From: Saksenaea vasiformis B4078
Taxonomy: Eukaryota; Mucoromycota; Mucoromycetes; Mucorales; Saksenaeaceae
Assembly (NCBI GenBank): GCA_000697055.1
Contig: JNDT01001160.1
Span: forward strand, 1 to 64,000
Length of the DNA stretch: 64,000 nucleotides
Direction of reading: 5' to 3'
Part shown: one piece after another, positions 44,623-57,661 of the stretch
Layout of the letters: the number at the start of each line of letters is the position of its first letter
Numbering within the stretch: position 1 is the stretch's first letter
Translations under genes and position numbers: made by a program
The notes under the pieces: model-generated
Told to the model about the DNA's origin: nothing
Seen by the model: only the letters and a program-made list of their open reading frames with translations
Database searches by the model: none

Positions 44623-45177
44623 ATGGTAAGTTTGTCTGGTAGATGAGTCTATCATACATCACTGGATGGATGAAGTGGAATGGATGGACTTGACGCATTA
44701 TGTTTTCTTTTATTGTAGGCCGACGCTTCGACTGTCACCATCCGCACTCGCAAGTTCCTTACCAACCGCCTGCTCCAGCGCAAGCAGATGGTCGTCGATG
44801 TCATTCACCCCGGCCTTGCTAACGTCTCTAAGGACGAGCTCCGCGAGAAGTTGGCTAAGATGTACAAGGCCAACAAGGAAGTTGTTTCCGTCTTCGGCTT
44901 CAAGACCCACTTTGGTGGTGGAAAGACCACTGGCTTTGCCTTGATCTATGACTCTGTCGAGTCCTTGAAGAAGTTCGAACCCAAGTACCGTTTGGCTAGA
45001 GTATGTGTATAACAAAATGTCGCTTTTCGGGATGGATGGCATTAACATGAACATGTATAGATTGGTTTGGCTGAACAGGGTAAGGGTGGTCGCAAGCAGC
45101 GCAAGGAAAAGAAGAACCGTGCCAAGAAGTTCCGTGGTACCAAGAAGGCCAAGGCTGGTGCTTCTGGCAAGAAATAA
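44623..45177 (+). CDS. RPS24: 40S ribosomal protein S24 (eS24)
   Basis: Small-subunit ribosomal protein. Three exons: the ATG alone (44623-44625), 44719-45000, and 45061-45177. They join in phase to 132 residues starting [20 protein letters not shown]. Family blocks are plain: [36 protein letters not shown] and [13 protein letters not shown], then a Lys/Arg-rich tail with [15 protein letters not shown] ending SGKK. The first intron begins directly after the initiation codon, a common arrangement in fungal ribosomal-protein genes. Codon use is strongly biased towards C-ending codons compared with neighbours, as expected for a highly expressed gene. Confidence 0.98.
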
Positions 45178-47166
45178 AAATATTGTTGTTTATTACGCTA
45201 TCCAATACATATTTCTTTTGCGACTTCTACGTTTATCTGTTATCCTTATGAAGGGACACGTAGTTCCTGGTTCTATGTCCATCAGATCTATATCATGGAG
45301 CATGGTTATGATAAAATAAGAGGCAACGGCCAGTAGAAAACATGGATCAGTGTTACGCGCTGACCTTTTGGGTGACGAAAGCGGCATCAACCCGGCATTG
45401 CAGCATCTGAGTGATTTTGATCTGAGTAGCTTCGGAAGTTATACTCCTTCACTTAAGTCTCGCTGTATGCCGAATTTCATGACCACAAAGTATACCAAGC
45501 TTGCGAGATCTGAGATGTTTCTCTTAATGAAATCTTGTGCTAGATATCCGAGGTCATATAGGCGCAAAATGATCTCTTAAAACTAGAGAATTTAGATCTA
45601 TTAACAAACGAATGTGACAAAACGACGTTAGCCATCCAATAAACAAAGGTGAATGGCTTTTCATTTACCTAAATCCCCTTTGAAAGTTAATGACACGAAG
45701 CATGCGAATAACGGGCTTCGGATGCTTCGGGAAACTCAACTATGAATATTCAGGAGTTTGTTAAGTAAAGGACATCTTTTCATCCGAAAGGTGACAAATA
45801 GATATAGGTGGATGTTCAGAAATTTTGTAGATACGAAATTGTCTCCTGGTCTGAAAAATGATGAACAAATACGCAACGTCCGAGTATCTCCCAGTATCCT
45901 AAGAAATACAGTTGATTGAAAAGATTGTTGCTGTACGACAGCACGAACGTTTCTGAAAGAAATACACTCGTTTTATTTAGCAAAAGCCTTTGGAAGAGAT
46001 TATTCGTGATGCGCGAATACGCAGCATCCACTCAACTTTTAGTCGTTCTGGAAACCTCGACCATCCCTGCAAATGAGTTCGTACGGCACCGCTTTCTTAT
46101 TGCCGAAATTGTTCTCCAAGCATTGTCTTTCGTCGTTCCCTGTGAAATAGGACGTCGTTGACCCCCGATAAACCGTTCGTGCACAAGTTCTCGCAATTCA
46201 CTAGACGCTCACTTCGGGTTTGCGAATTGAAGAAGTAAGACCCTGAGAATGTTCCAATTACCTGTATTTTTGAGCGTCTATTTCTGCAGGATATGTTCAT
46301 GTTAGAAAGAGGCATGATGTACAGATTTCTGCCGTGCTTGCCATTTTATGTTAGAGCACTGTGGGAAATTGATTGATTACTTTTACTTAAAGGAAAATAG
46401 TCAATCAATAATCTGTTTTCCACAGTGCGTGCATACAAAACCTTACTATTTTTTTTTGATAAATACAGCAACATTTACAATTAATAATGGCGATGTTATT
46501 CGAAGTTCCAAAATTTATTCTCAGTCTTGTTTGTGCTATTGTTGAATCATAATCGGAAAATGATTACGATTCGAAGCTCGTGCATTCTATGTACGCATAA
46601 GAAAATTGTGAACCAAACAAATACGCTTTATTAGAAATATTTGTGCCGTTGGATTGAGATAATCCTGCGTACGACTGTGCGAGAGTTAAAATGAGCTAAT
46701 CATCATTACGCATCACGGCACATAGACTTACATCAATCTTGTGAACGATATGACGCGTAAAGCATTATCTGACTGGATCAATTTTTGTTCGTTAAGTCGA
46801 CATCTCTCCTTTTTCTGTCATTTTACGACATCTGACAAGCAATTGAACAGGAGGTAATTACATTTTTGATTCAGACAAGTTCTGGTCAAACCGGTGATCA
46901 TAGTTTAAGCTGCGTTTGCGTCTTGGAAATGATCTTACTTACTTTCCGTTCTTTGTTCTGCGATTGATAATTACAAGTGTTATAGAATCCTATAAGAAAA
47001 GTATCTTGGGTTATATACACCATGACTGCATAGGCATCTGTCGCTAAACTACTCATACAGATGCATCACTTCTAATCCCTATCTTGTGATTTTTACCATC
47101 TCAAGTAATCACTTTTTTATGGATGGCGTGACGTAGCACGAACTGTCTTATTCTTTCATTCTTTTC
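45178..47166. other. Long intergenic region with a foldback sequence
   Basis: About 2 kb. A 76-codon plus-strand frame at 45350-45580 lacks an ATG and splice partners, and other frames are shorter. The only structural feature seen is an imperfect inverted repeat at 46356-46428, listed separately. Confidence 0.4.
46356..46428. repeat. Imperfect inverted repeat (foldback)
   Basis: GCACTGTGG at 46356-46364 pairs with CCACAGTGC at 46420-46428. Inside, TTGATTGA pairs with TCAATCAA around an A/T-rich loop. It could be a small foldback element or a transcribed hairpin. Confidence 0.5.
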
Positions 47167-47329
47167 ATGGCCACTGACAACCGCATTTATTTTATGCTTA
47201 ATCTGTAAGCGTGCAACAGTTCCTCATATCGTTTTCTTATACAGAATGCTCAAATCTAAAAGAAACAGTACATCTTCTGACGGCGACACCCCCACCAAAA
47301 GAGGCGAAGTGCACATAATGTCAAACCTG
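47167..47329 (+). pseudogene. Two isolated exon-like segments, possibly a disrupted gene
   Basis: ATGGCC at 47167 opens a short exon to 47204 (donor GTAAGC). An acceptor at 47244 starts a second piece to 47329, reading SKRNSTSSDGDTPTKRGEVH and ending at another GTAAGC donor. Both joints are in phase. No third exon could be found before the inverted-repeat element 400 bp downstream, so this may be the stump of a gene interrupted by insertion, or chance. Confidence 0.2.
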
Positions 47330-47752
47330 GTAAGCTGTTTTTGTTTATAATCAACCAAAACTAACTTGAAAGAGTAGATTACTTTACTCTGTTCCAAGTA
47401 GCACAAGGTCAAGTACTTTCCTTTTCAAGTGACGCAAGCTTTCTCTTCATGCAGCAATCATTACAAAGGATCATGCATCCAACGACACCTTGAAAGGAAC
47501 GTATTTTTTATGCCATGGAACAATTAATACAACTTATCTCTTAGACTTCTTTTTCGCCGCTTGTGGAGTAGTTCCCTTAAGATGCAAACACATATTTTAC
47601 AGGAGCTTCCGTAAGCGGCCGGTCCTAACCAGCGCCTTTTTGGTAAGCATAGATTGTTCCATATACACAGACGATTCATTATATTAAGCGACCTTCAAAG
47701 ACCTGAGCAGGGCCCCTTTTGAGTTTACAGCAAAGGCTACCAACCAACCCTT

Positions 47753-48293
47753 GGGAATTACTAGGGACACTCCAACGGGACACTCCAACAGGACACTCCA
47801 GTCCCCCAAATTCTGAGCGGATAATAAACTAGAAGTATCACCAGTTGCCATGCTTAGGTGTAGTGTAGCGCATAGATAGCGAAGCGTCTCATAGTGGAGT
47901 GTCCGTTATTTGAGCGCCTTGCAGCAGAGTCAGATACACTACAGTAAGTATTATATATAAGAATATTTGATAAAACGCATAAGATAAGAATTATTTTAGG
48001 AAACAAATTTGGTAGGCAGTATCTTACAAGCCCTACTAGTAAATATTCTTGAGAAAATGATAAACTCCATGTCTATCTAGAATATTCTTATATCAAGCAT
48101 CTACTGCAGTATATTTGAAGGTAACTGCTGGGATCCAGCAACAAAACCTGTACTGCAGGACGCTTCACTTTGGGACATCGCACTATGGGACACTCCACTG
48201 TGACCGAGTTAAGCATTAGGTACTACACTCCATCCTTTTTTGATCAATTTTGGGGGACTGGAGTGTCCCGTTGGAGTGTCCCTAGTAATTCCC
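47753..48293. mobile_element. 541-bp MITE-like element with about 50-60 bp terminal inverted repeats
   Basis: The left end begins GGGAATTACTAGGGACACTC and the reverse complement of the right end is identical for 34 bases. The left arm then carries one extra 13-bp unit (AACAGGACACTCC), after which both arms continue AGTCCCCCAAA. The motif GGACACTCC occurs seven times in the element in both orientations, including internally near 47895 and 48185, as expected for transposase-binding sites. There is no coding capacity. Flanks AACCCTT and AAACCTT may be an imperfect target duplication. Superfamily not determined. Confidence 0.75.
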
Positions 48294-48344
48294 CCAAACC
48301 TTAGGCAATCAGGCGCAAAAAGCTGGTTAGGACTATCTCAAATT

Positions 48345-48480
48345 CACTCCTCGAGTGGTACAGCGGTTAGAGACCCGTCATCCTAGCCTCTCTGTCAGGC
48401 CTGGGTGCATTGATTTCTCTGTTGATTATCCGGAGGGCCGTGCTGATATACTCTGCGGAATTCCCAGAGCCTGGTGCTAT
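48345..48480 (+). repeat. tRNA-like segment, possible SINE head
   Basis: TCCTCGAGTGGTACAGCGG followed by TTAGAG (48349-48372) resembles the 5' acceptor stem and A box of eukaryotic tRNA genes. The expected B box (GGTTCRANTCC) is degenerate, so this is not a functional tRNA gene. A related GGTTAG-containing sequence occurs inverted at about 47607-47642. A decayed tRNA-derived SINE is plausible but unproven. Confidence 0.3.
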
Positions 48481-48569
48481 CAGCTAAAAAGTCCAAGTTG
48501 TCCGAATTTTTAGTGACGTCATTCTGGTCGTCTCTGTAGCTTGGTGCGCGTGGCGAAGGTTGTCAGTTT

Positions 48570-50780
<2,211 letters not shown>

Positions 50781-53369
50781 TCTCCACGAAGAATAGATCG
50801 GCATCGATAGAGGAGCAAAAAATATGAAACTATCCCCTTTTCCATTGCATCACAAATAGAATTCATATTCGTAAAAAGGAAATCAAACTGCTGGACTGTG
50901 CACAAACTACAGTTGTCGACAGAAAACTGCCGTCTTTGCTCTCCTTAGTTGGTCATACGGTTCTGCGAAGGCACTATTCTGACAACTGTAAGCTGCTGAT
51001 GATACCTACCGGCTTATTGGCAATGATAAGAAGCAACAAGTTTTATGTTCCACCACCAGTAGAAATAAGCGCTTTCTGCAGGAACTACCGAATCTTAACC
51101 AAACATCGAGGGCTTCTATCATTCAAAATAATCGTCACAATAACGCATAAGCGGTTCCTCACTGCAGAACAGTTGTCTCCGTTATGCTCGGAATCTACGA
51201 CAATCGGATGAAACTGGATTAACGTAAATTTTGCACCTATACCTACGGTGTTTCAGAGATATTCATTGATGTATACAAATTATGCCTCTTTCCTATAGTG
51301 TTTGAATGACGACATAGTGCATCGTAATGGATCATAGCCGTGGTGGATAGCAGGCAAAACGATCTGCTATTAGAAATAGATGATTGCTACCTACTTGATT
51401 GATTGATACTAAAGCGGACCAGCCATCCTAGCCTGGGAAAAAGAAAACGAAAGACGCACCATTCACACTTGTCCAGGTACAAAGACCTTCCCAAAAACTT
51501 GCTTATAACTCCTAACGGATAACACCATAGAATACTGAGATTCGACGGAACACGAGCTATCTACTTCCGTGTTCAATCGAAGAGAAATTTAATATCCCAG
51601 GACGAGAAAAATAAAAGAACAACCGTTTCTGGTGGATAGGAGATTTAACAGCAGTGGTATAACATAACAGTATCTAAAACTGATTTTCGATCATGTACGA
51701 AGCTATGAACAGACAATGCGCAACGTCGTGGAGTGTGCATATTTGGTCTCAGCGTCTTGTTAGAGGTTGGCTATCCAAGACGGATCTCTGTCGAGATTTG
51801 CTTTTCGTGTGCAATTTGTATAATGTGCATCCTTTTGTGTTCTTTTTTAAACTTTTTGATTGTAAGAGGGTATGCTTCTTTTTCCATAAAGGTGCCCTGA
51901 ATGAGACATGGGCAACAATATGCAATTTGCGGGTTTTGAATACTCATCAGCTCGAGATTGAGCTCTAGAACCCGAACAGAGCGCCTCTTTACCGGCCCTC
52001 GGAGAAACAAATTAAGGATGCACAAATATGGATGACGAATTGTAGATAACTAAGCAGTACTCTGGGTCGGAAAAAAAGGGGAAATCCACTGAACCAGGAT
52101 CGTAAGTTCGGAAAGTTCGCCATGGTAGCTTGGTTGCCGCAAATAACGCCACATGTGCATATGTGTTAGTGGCAAGTGTGCCTTTCCTTTTATGGAGACA
52201 AAGTATGAAAGCGGGAGGTTTTGTCATCCTTGCGCGAGTTCAGGAACCCATCAGCCTGTTCTTCATGGGGCGAAGTACGGAGTAAACGTATACTTGTGTT
52301 AAAAAAGAAGAATATCCAGCGACAAGGACCAAACAAAAGCCCTTACAGATATTTTTAAGCTTAGTTCGAAGAAGGTAGATTAAGGTCAAGAAACACAAAC
52401 TATTGCTTATCCCCGTGATGCGCTCCCAACTTATAAATAAGATTTCAGCTTGCCTACAAAACTATTGTTCTCTGTATCATCATGGAAATCGTCTAATAGT
52501 AATTTTCATAGTAAAGTTGTAAGTGCGACTATGCTTTTCTGGAATTGCTTTCTCTTTCTGTAGATTGATGCAAAGAATAGTCTCCTTTCATGATTTAGAG
52601 CAAGGTCAAAAAAGATGTCAAGAGAGGATTCTTTTTGCTCATGATGAAATTGGTGACAGGAGATTACGTAAGTGAGCATGATTTAGATTTGGAACGAGAG
52701 AGAGAGAGGACATGTGTTCTTATGAAACAAAGAAAAGTGAAGGCAGATCTAACTTTCGCCCGAAAGTCAAAGGGATTTTCAAGGGGGGAACGCTTTTTCG
52801 TAATCACGTTGTTATGACAAGAATGGGGTATACAGTTGCTTCTCAGCAGTTGATGGGATATAGCGTAATAAGGATCAAGGAAGGATACGTATTTTAAAGA
52901 ACTGATATGTCAGTCTGAGAGTAGGATAGTAAAGAGAATGGTAGGGGTACCAAACATTGGTAAAGAGCATGCTTTCCTTTAAGGGAGAAGGGGATCGAAG
53001 TGGAATTTCCGGTGGATTTTCTCTCAAAGGAGTTCTTTGGTTTCGCTCATCCTATTTGATTTGCAGTTTGGTCTCCTAGTTAAGCTGCCATGGTAATAAT
53101 TGGAGCAATGCAATCGCTTTGTGATACATTGATAAATTACGGACACCGCGGATAAAAATATCCTCATCAGAAAAAGGAAGCTTGTAATTTTATTTTATTT
53201 CTTGCACTTCTCTCTTTCACTCACTCTCTCTCTCTCTCTCTCACGCACACACATATATACTTCCTTACCTTTTTATATTCTGATTTAACTTCCTTTCATT
53301 TCCTTTTTATTTGATTGAAGCAGCTGGTTTGCTTTTTGTCTATTACTATCATTATTACTAACATATTTC
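50781..53369. other. Long intergenic region with simple repeats
   Basis: About 2.6 kb without a supportable gene. Frames of 60-91 codons occur on both strands (for example 50936-51211 without an ATG start, and 52012-52227 minus) but show no family motif. A GA-rich stretch lies at about 52697-52711 and a (CT)n tract at 53225-53242, inside the presumed leader of the next gene. Confidence 0.4.
53225..53242 (+). repeat. (CT)n tract upstream of the UPF0658-like gene
   Basis: Nine CT dinucleotides followed by a CA-rich run, ending about 130 bp before the start codon. Such pyrimidine tracts often mark fungal promoters. Confidence 0.8.
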
Positions 53370-54736
53370 ATGGTGTCTCTGGAAAAAATCGTAAGTGTAA
53401 CATTTTTAGCAAAATTCGCGTGTTAGACAATGTAAAAATTTAAAAGGAAGCGTTCTGGACTCTTGTTAGATTACTCGGGTTACCGAGACTCGCTGGTCGA
53501 AACTGTACATGACAACTGCCGCATTACAATGCATCTTCATCGTCACACTTCAGGCCATTATATGTTCCAAAAACACGATTCAGGCATCAATCTTAACCGG
53601 CAATCGACCAGTAGTTGAGGCCATCAAAACCGCTGGCAATTCACCCGTTGAAATACTGGCTGTTAGTGCAGCTGATCGACTCGGTCGCATCAAGTGGGAG
53701 AACATTGCTTTTATTGGATTTCAAGTATGGTTCGCCGTCATGGCCCTCGACGCCGTAAGTTACCATGTTATGGGATAGGGGGTTGTTCCTAAATTTTATA
53801 TATTTAGACGGTCTACCAAAACACAGCCGAAATCATGGCTTTAGCAGTTATGAACATCCTATGTGCAGTTTTGGGTGCATTGGAAGTTGTAGATGGTGTT
53901 AAATGGCTTCGTCGACTGAGCAAATACCCAACTCTCGATTATCAACCATTGGAAGTGGCGAAAAATATCGAAATTGCCTTGTCGATTGTCATTTTGTTGT
54001 TCGCGTCTGCAATGACATATCTCAGTTATGAAATGTCCCGTCAATTTGGATGGAATATTTATAAAAAGATTGGTGCCGATGTCCAAATCCAACGTAAGAT
54101 CAGTCCCGACCCTTCTTACATATTTCTATTTTTGGGAAACTTACTCCATTATCATCTAGGCATGTATCGAATGTTCCAATTCTTTGTTCTGGCTCTCAAA
54201 CTTGACGTCTTTACTGAATTTTTGGTCTCGGTCTTTTACTTAATCCAATTTGCACTAAAACAGGGGATCAATTGGGAATCCGGAATTCAATTGGTTGTTA
54301 CCCTTTTGATGCTACCGATGCTATACTTTGCTCGCACAGCAGGAAGTTCAGAAAGTCCCGGAAAAATGGTGGTCTTTATAACCTTTCAGGGCATTGTACT
54401 TGTGCATTATGGCCTGATTCTCTATCAGACCTTCAAATCCGAGGATCTTTTTCCGACATTTAAAACGAATGATCGATGGTATACATGGATTTGTCTAGGT
54501 AAGCCCCTTCTTGTACAGGAGTTTAAAAATAGTATATGAACTGAACCTAATTTGCTGTAGTGTGGCTCGGTATTGTGATTGATGTGGCTACGGCTGTCCT
54601 GGGATACAAGTGTATGCGAAACTTTGACCGGGGTCTCAAGCCATTCGTACAGAGAGGAGCTGCCAACAAGAACAAGCATGACTTGGAACTGAACAAAACG
54701 TATACAGGAAATTCTTGGAAGATTGACGATGATTGA
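53370..54736 (+). CDS. Multi-span membrane protein, UPF0658 Golgi membrane family-like
   Basis: Four exons (53370-53390, 53470-53754, 53808 to about 54499, and about 54561-54736) join in phase. The protein starts MVSLEKI|ITRVTETRWSK and has about seven hydrophobic segments, for example LYMTTAALQCIFIVTLQAII, IALSIVILLFASAMTYLSYE, and QLVVTLLMLPMLYFA. Between segments 3 and 4 lies RQFGWNIYKKIGADVQIQRK. The tail after the last segment is short and hydrophilic, ending SWKIDDD. Segment layout and the RQFGW..YKKIGAD loop match fungal UPF0658 Golgi apparatus membrane proteins (fission yeast C23H3.04-like) as I remember them. The function of that family is unknown. Confidence 0.8.
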
Positions 54737-56234
54737 AAGAAGAAAAGGAAATTATGCATCATTCATGGATCTCAGATAACCCATCTTCCTGTAACATCAT
54801 CTTAGAATAAACTCCTATACAGTCATCTTCATACCATATACAGAAGATCCAACTCACGTATGCTGTTTATTGCGTATTTCTTTTAGCTACTTTAAATGAC
54901 CTTTGCGTCCACGAAGCGCCAAACTTGCACTACGGAAAAATCGAGCATGCTTCATTAACGCTTAAGCCTTTACTTAGCATCAACTTGGTTGAAGCTCAGG
55001 CCAAATAATTTAAAGCCGCCGCAAAATCGTATCCAAAATCCTGTAAATAGATTTTCGGAATCGTGTTCCCCATGCTTACACAGAAGTCGCGAAGTTCATA
55101 CATTTGTCTTGCTTTTGGCATTCATAACGGCTTAATGCGAAGTGATGGACAGTCCCAATGCATTTAGAGAGCCGGTTCCGTAAGTTGATGCGTAAAGATC
55201 AGCAACAAACGATTTGCTACTTTGAGAGTGAGGGGTTTTTGATTTTCAAGTAATCTCGGAAAATAGCAAAAAGATGTACCACTAATCTCCTTATATTTGA
55301 CCTTTGTCATTTTGACTATAAATCACACAGGCAAGAATGGTATTGTTGTAGATAACTGGAAGATCCCACGTACATATTTTCACCACTTCAGGTTTTTATT
55401 TCACGCTGGATAACATAACAAGCACTACGGGAGGACATCCTGGGAAAATCTTGAATTTGTTGGTTTTGTGAGGTATTTGCAAGATTTTGCTACGATTCTG
55501 TTAAGATTTTTCCAAGGTTATACAACAGTTTAGATATTTCCCGTAGTGACCGCGCAATTCTTTCAAAACCCCCGCCTAACCGAGCTCTGGCTTTTACAGG
55601 CACCACGAGTATCCGTCTCAGAAATTTAACACGTTGTTCTGAGCCTCGCTTGGAACAATATAGGTATACCTTTGAGGAGTCATATTTATTGATCCCTGTA
55701 CATGTATTAACAGATAAAACCGAACTGGTCCGCACATTTTTACGCGTATCTGCCAGAATCAATCAGTCATTTGCCGTATTAAGACGAGCTGGGGGCACAA
55801 GGTCTAGGTTAAAGATTGATAAACCAAGCTTACGTTCCTCGGTCCTGCCATGAGGTCTTAGTGATTGATTATCTCTGTACTGTACAATCGTTCATTTCAC
55901 ATTCAATCACTTGTGGTTTATGGTTTTGTTAAGAGTTTTAAATGGACCCACAAATGATTATAAAACTTTGTAGTATAGGTGTGTACATTCAGCATGCATA
56001 TGTGCAGATGACACTGGCTTTTTTTGTGGTTATTGCTTCCACGAGAAATTGCACCATATCGTCATCTTACATAGAATAATAAGCTAAATCGAATGTTTCA
56101 GGTTCCGGAGCTCTCGCAGATTACATTAGTGATGATGCATTGAAATCGCTTATCCGGTTATTTGTGTCACTACCTCTACGTTGATATAAACAAGATACTA
56201 TTATTGAACAAGTTCTTACGCTAATCTATATAAA
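54737..56234. other. Intergenic region with repeat fragment
   Basis: Apart from a partial copy of the dispersed repeat at about 54900-55010, there is nothing recognisable. Opposed frames of 67-90 codons at 55490-55853 overlap each other and have no motif. Confidence 0.4.
54900..55010 (+). repeat. Fragment of the dispersed repeat, copy C
   Basis: TTTGCGTCCACGAAG then GCCAAACTTGCACTA, and ATCGAGCATGC then TTAACGCTTAAGC, align with the left end of copy B (TTTGCGTCCATGAGG, ATCAAGTATGCG, GTTAATACATAAGC near 56236-56306). Only the left about 100 bp are matched. Confidence 0.4.
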
Positions 56235-56785
56235 TTTTGCGTCCATGAGGAGCCACTTTTTACACTAAAACCGGAATCAAGTATGCGTACGTTAATACAT
56301 AAGCTGGCAACAAATTTATACACTAGTTACATCGATGCGTCCTCTTCATGGACGCGAAATTCATATAGACAGCATAAAAATTTGTTCATGGTTAGTAAAC
56401 GGAATACTACTTGGATGTCATTTTACTTAAACCCCGAAGGGCATTGCTATGAAGTAATGGTGGCCGCACGCCGCACCGTGATGGGTGGAAATGGGAGAGT
56501 GGAGAAGATTGGCACTGAAAGTGACCAATTGTAACTCACTGCAGAGGACCTGAAGCGATACGACTTCTAGAGATCTACTGTACAAGATGAGTGATACTGA
56601 GCGCGACATCATTTATTCTACTTACTTAAGTGATGGGTAAAGGCGCCACCACAGCCGAGACGGTTCGGGACAGAGGTCATACAGGCTAAATGATCCATCA
56701 AAAGATATGAGTGATGCTGGATGCGTATTCCTCTAAAAGTACATAACGGCGATGTAAAATGAACAGAGCCAAAGAAAAAAAAGAA
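56235..56785 (+). repeat. Dispersed repeat element, copy B
   Basis: Full-length partner of 12485-12994, same orientation. It keeps GGTTAGTAAACGGA, TGCAGAGGACCTGAAG, GAGTGATACTGAG, TACTTAAGTGATGGGTAAAG and GGTTCGGGACAG, and ends at AGAGCCAAAGAAAAAA. Relative to copy A it has an insertion of about 40 bp in the left half. No long frame. The copies are clearly diverged, so the element is old. Confidence 0.6.
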
Positions 56786-57661
56786 TTCATGCGTCCCTTT
56801 AAAATACTGTCGTTTTACGCGTTCCGATTGATGCGTTGGGGAACCTATTACAATGGACCAGCGCAATACACTTCTGATTTAGAAGTAAAGGTATCCGCGC
56901 AAAGACCTATTGCTCATTACCGCAGGGTTGAGGTAGCGTCAACGGAAAGTAATATTTGGATAACACAAATGTCATTCAAAACAAGATATTATTTTCGCGT
57001 GGTCACGAAATACTCCTAAAAGTACACAGATAATACTCACGATGCAATCAAAACGTCATTACAAGATGCAAACAACGTTCCGCTTGCAAATGACGTAAGA
57101 AACGCTGATGCCAATGTCCACAATTCTTTACAGATGAGACATGGATTCCACCGAGTGTAATCCAATTTTCGACATCTCTAACGCTTATTACAACTCTTTC
57201 TGATAATCAAATATCGCATAGAAGAGCAAATGAATGTCCCTTTCCTTTTTAGATGGTTTTCTTCAATTCTCAAAGTCTGATTACACAGTACTACATTCCC
57301 ATGGATGCCAAACGGACACGTAAGCGTTTCAGTGTGCAATTCGGACACGTTGGAAGTTGACGTCTACATGCTGTTTTCAGGAGCATGTCGCTATGGCCTG
57401 GTATTTAGATACTGCACTGCATATTTTTGAAGCATGACAATGCTGTTTGGAAGAAGTGCATATCATGAGCACTAGATTCTCAGCGCGTACTTGAAATTAA
57501 GTTTTGACAATATTGGTACAGTTTGTGGTTGTAATCCGACGTTGTTATTGACTCGTTTCGGTTAGCACAGAATTTACCAAATATTAAAACAGGGCTGTAC
57601 TAATTCTGACCGAAAATTTTCAAAAGTGATAGGGCCAGACATCTACTTTTCGCTTCCTGCA
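56786..57661. other. Intergenic region upstream of the MACPF-like/Sel1 gene
   Basis: No gene supported. A plus-strand frame at 56759-57019 starts inside the repeat's A-rich end and has no motif. A short sequence near 57008-57033 resembles part of the repeat's right half. Confidence 0.35.

Noticed and set aside
45350..45580. 76-codon plus-strand frame with fairly protein-like text
   Set aside because: No ATG, no upstream exon that can be joined, and no recognised family. Kept only as a remark in the gap description.
46565..46585. ATTCGAAGCTCG stretch reminiscent of a tRNA B box
   Set aside because: No matching A box, acceptor stem or cloverleaf could be drawn around it.
55490..55853. Opposed 90- and 67-codon frames
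   Set aside because: They overlap on opposite strands, show no motif or splice partners, and sit in a repeat-bearing intergenic region.
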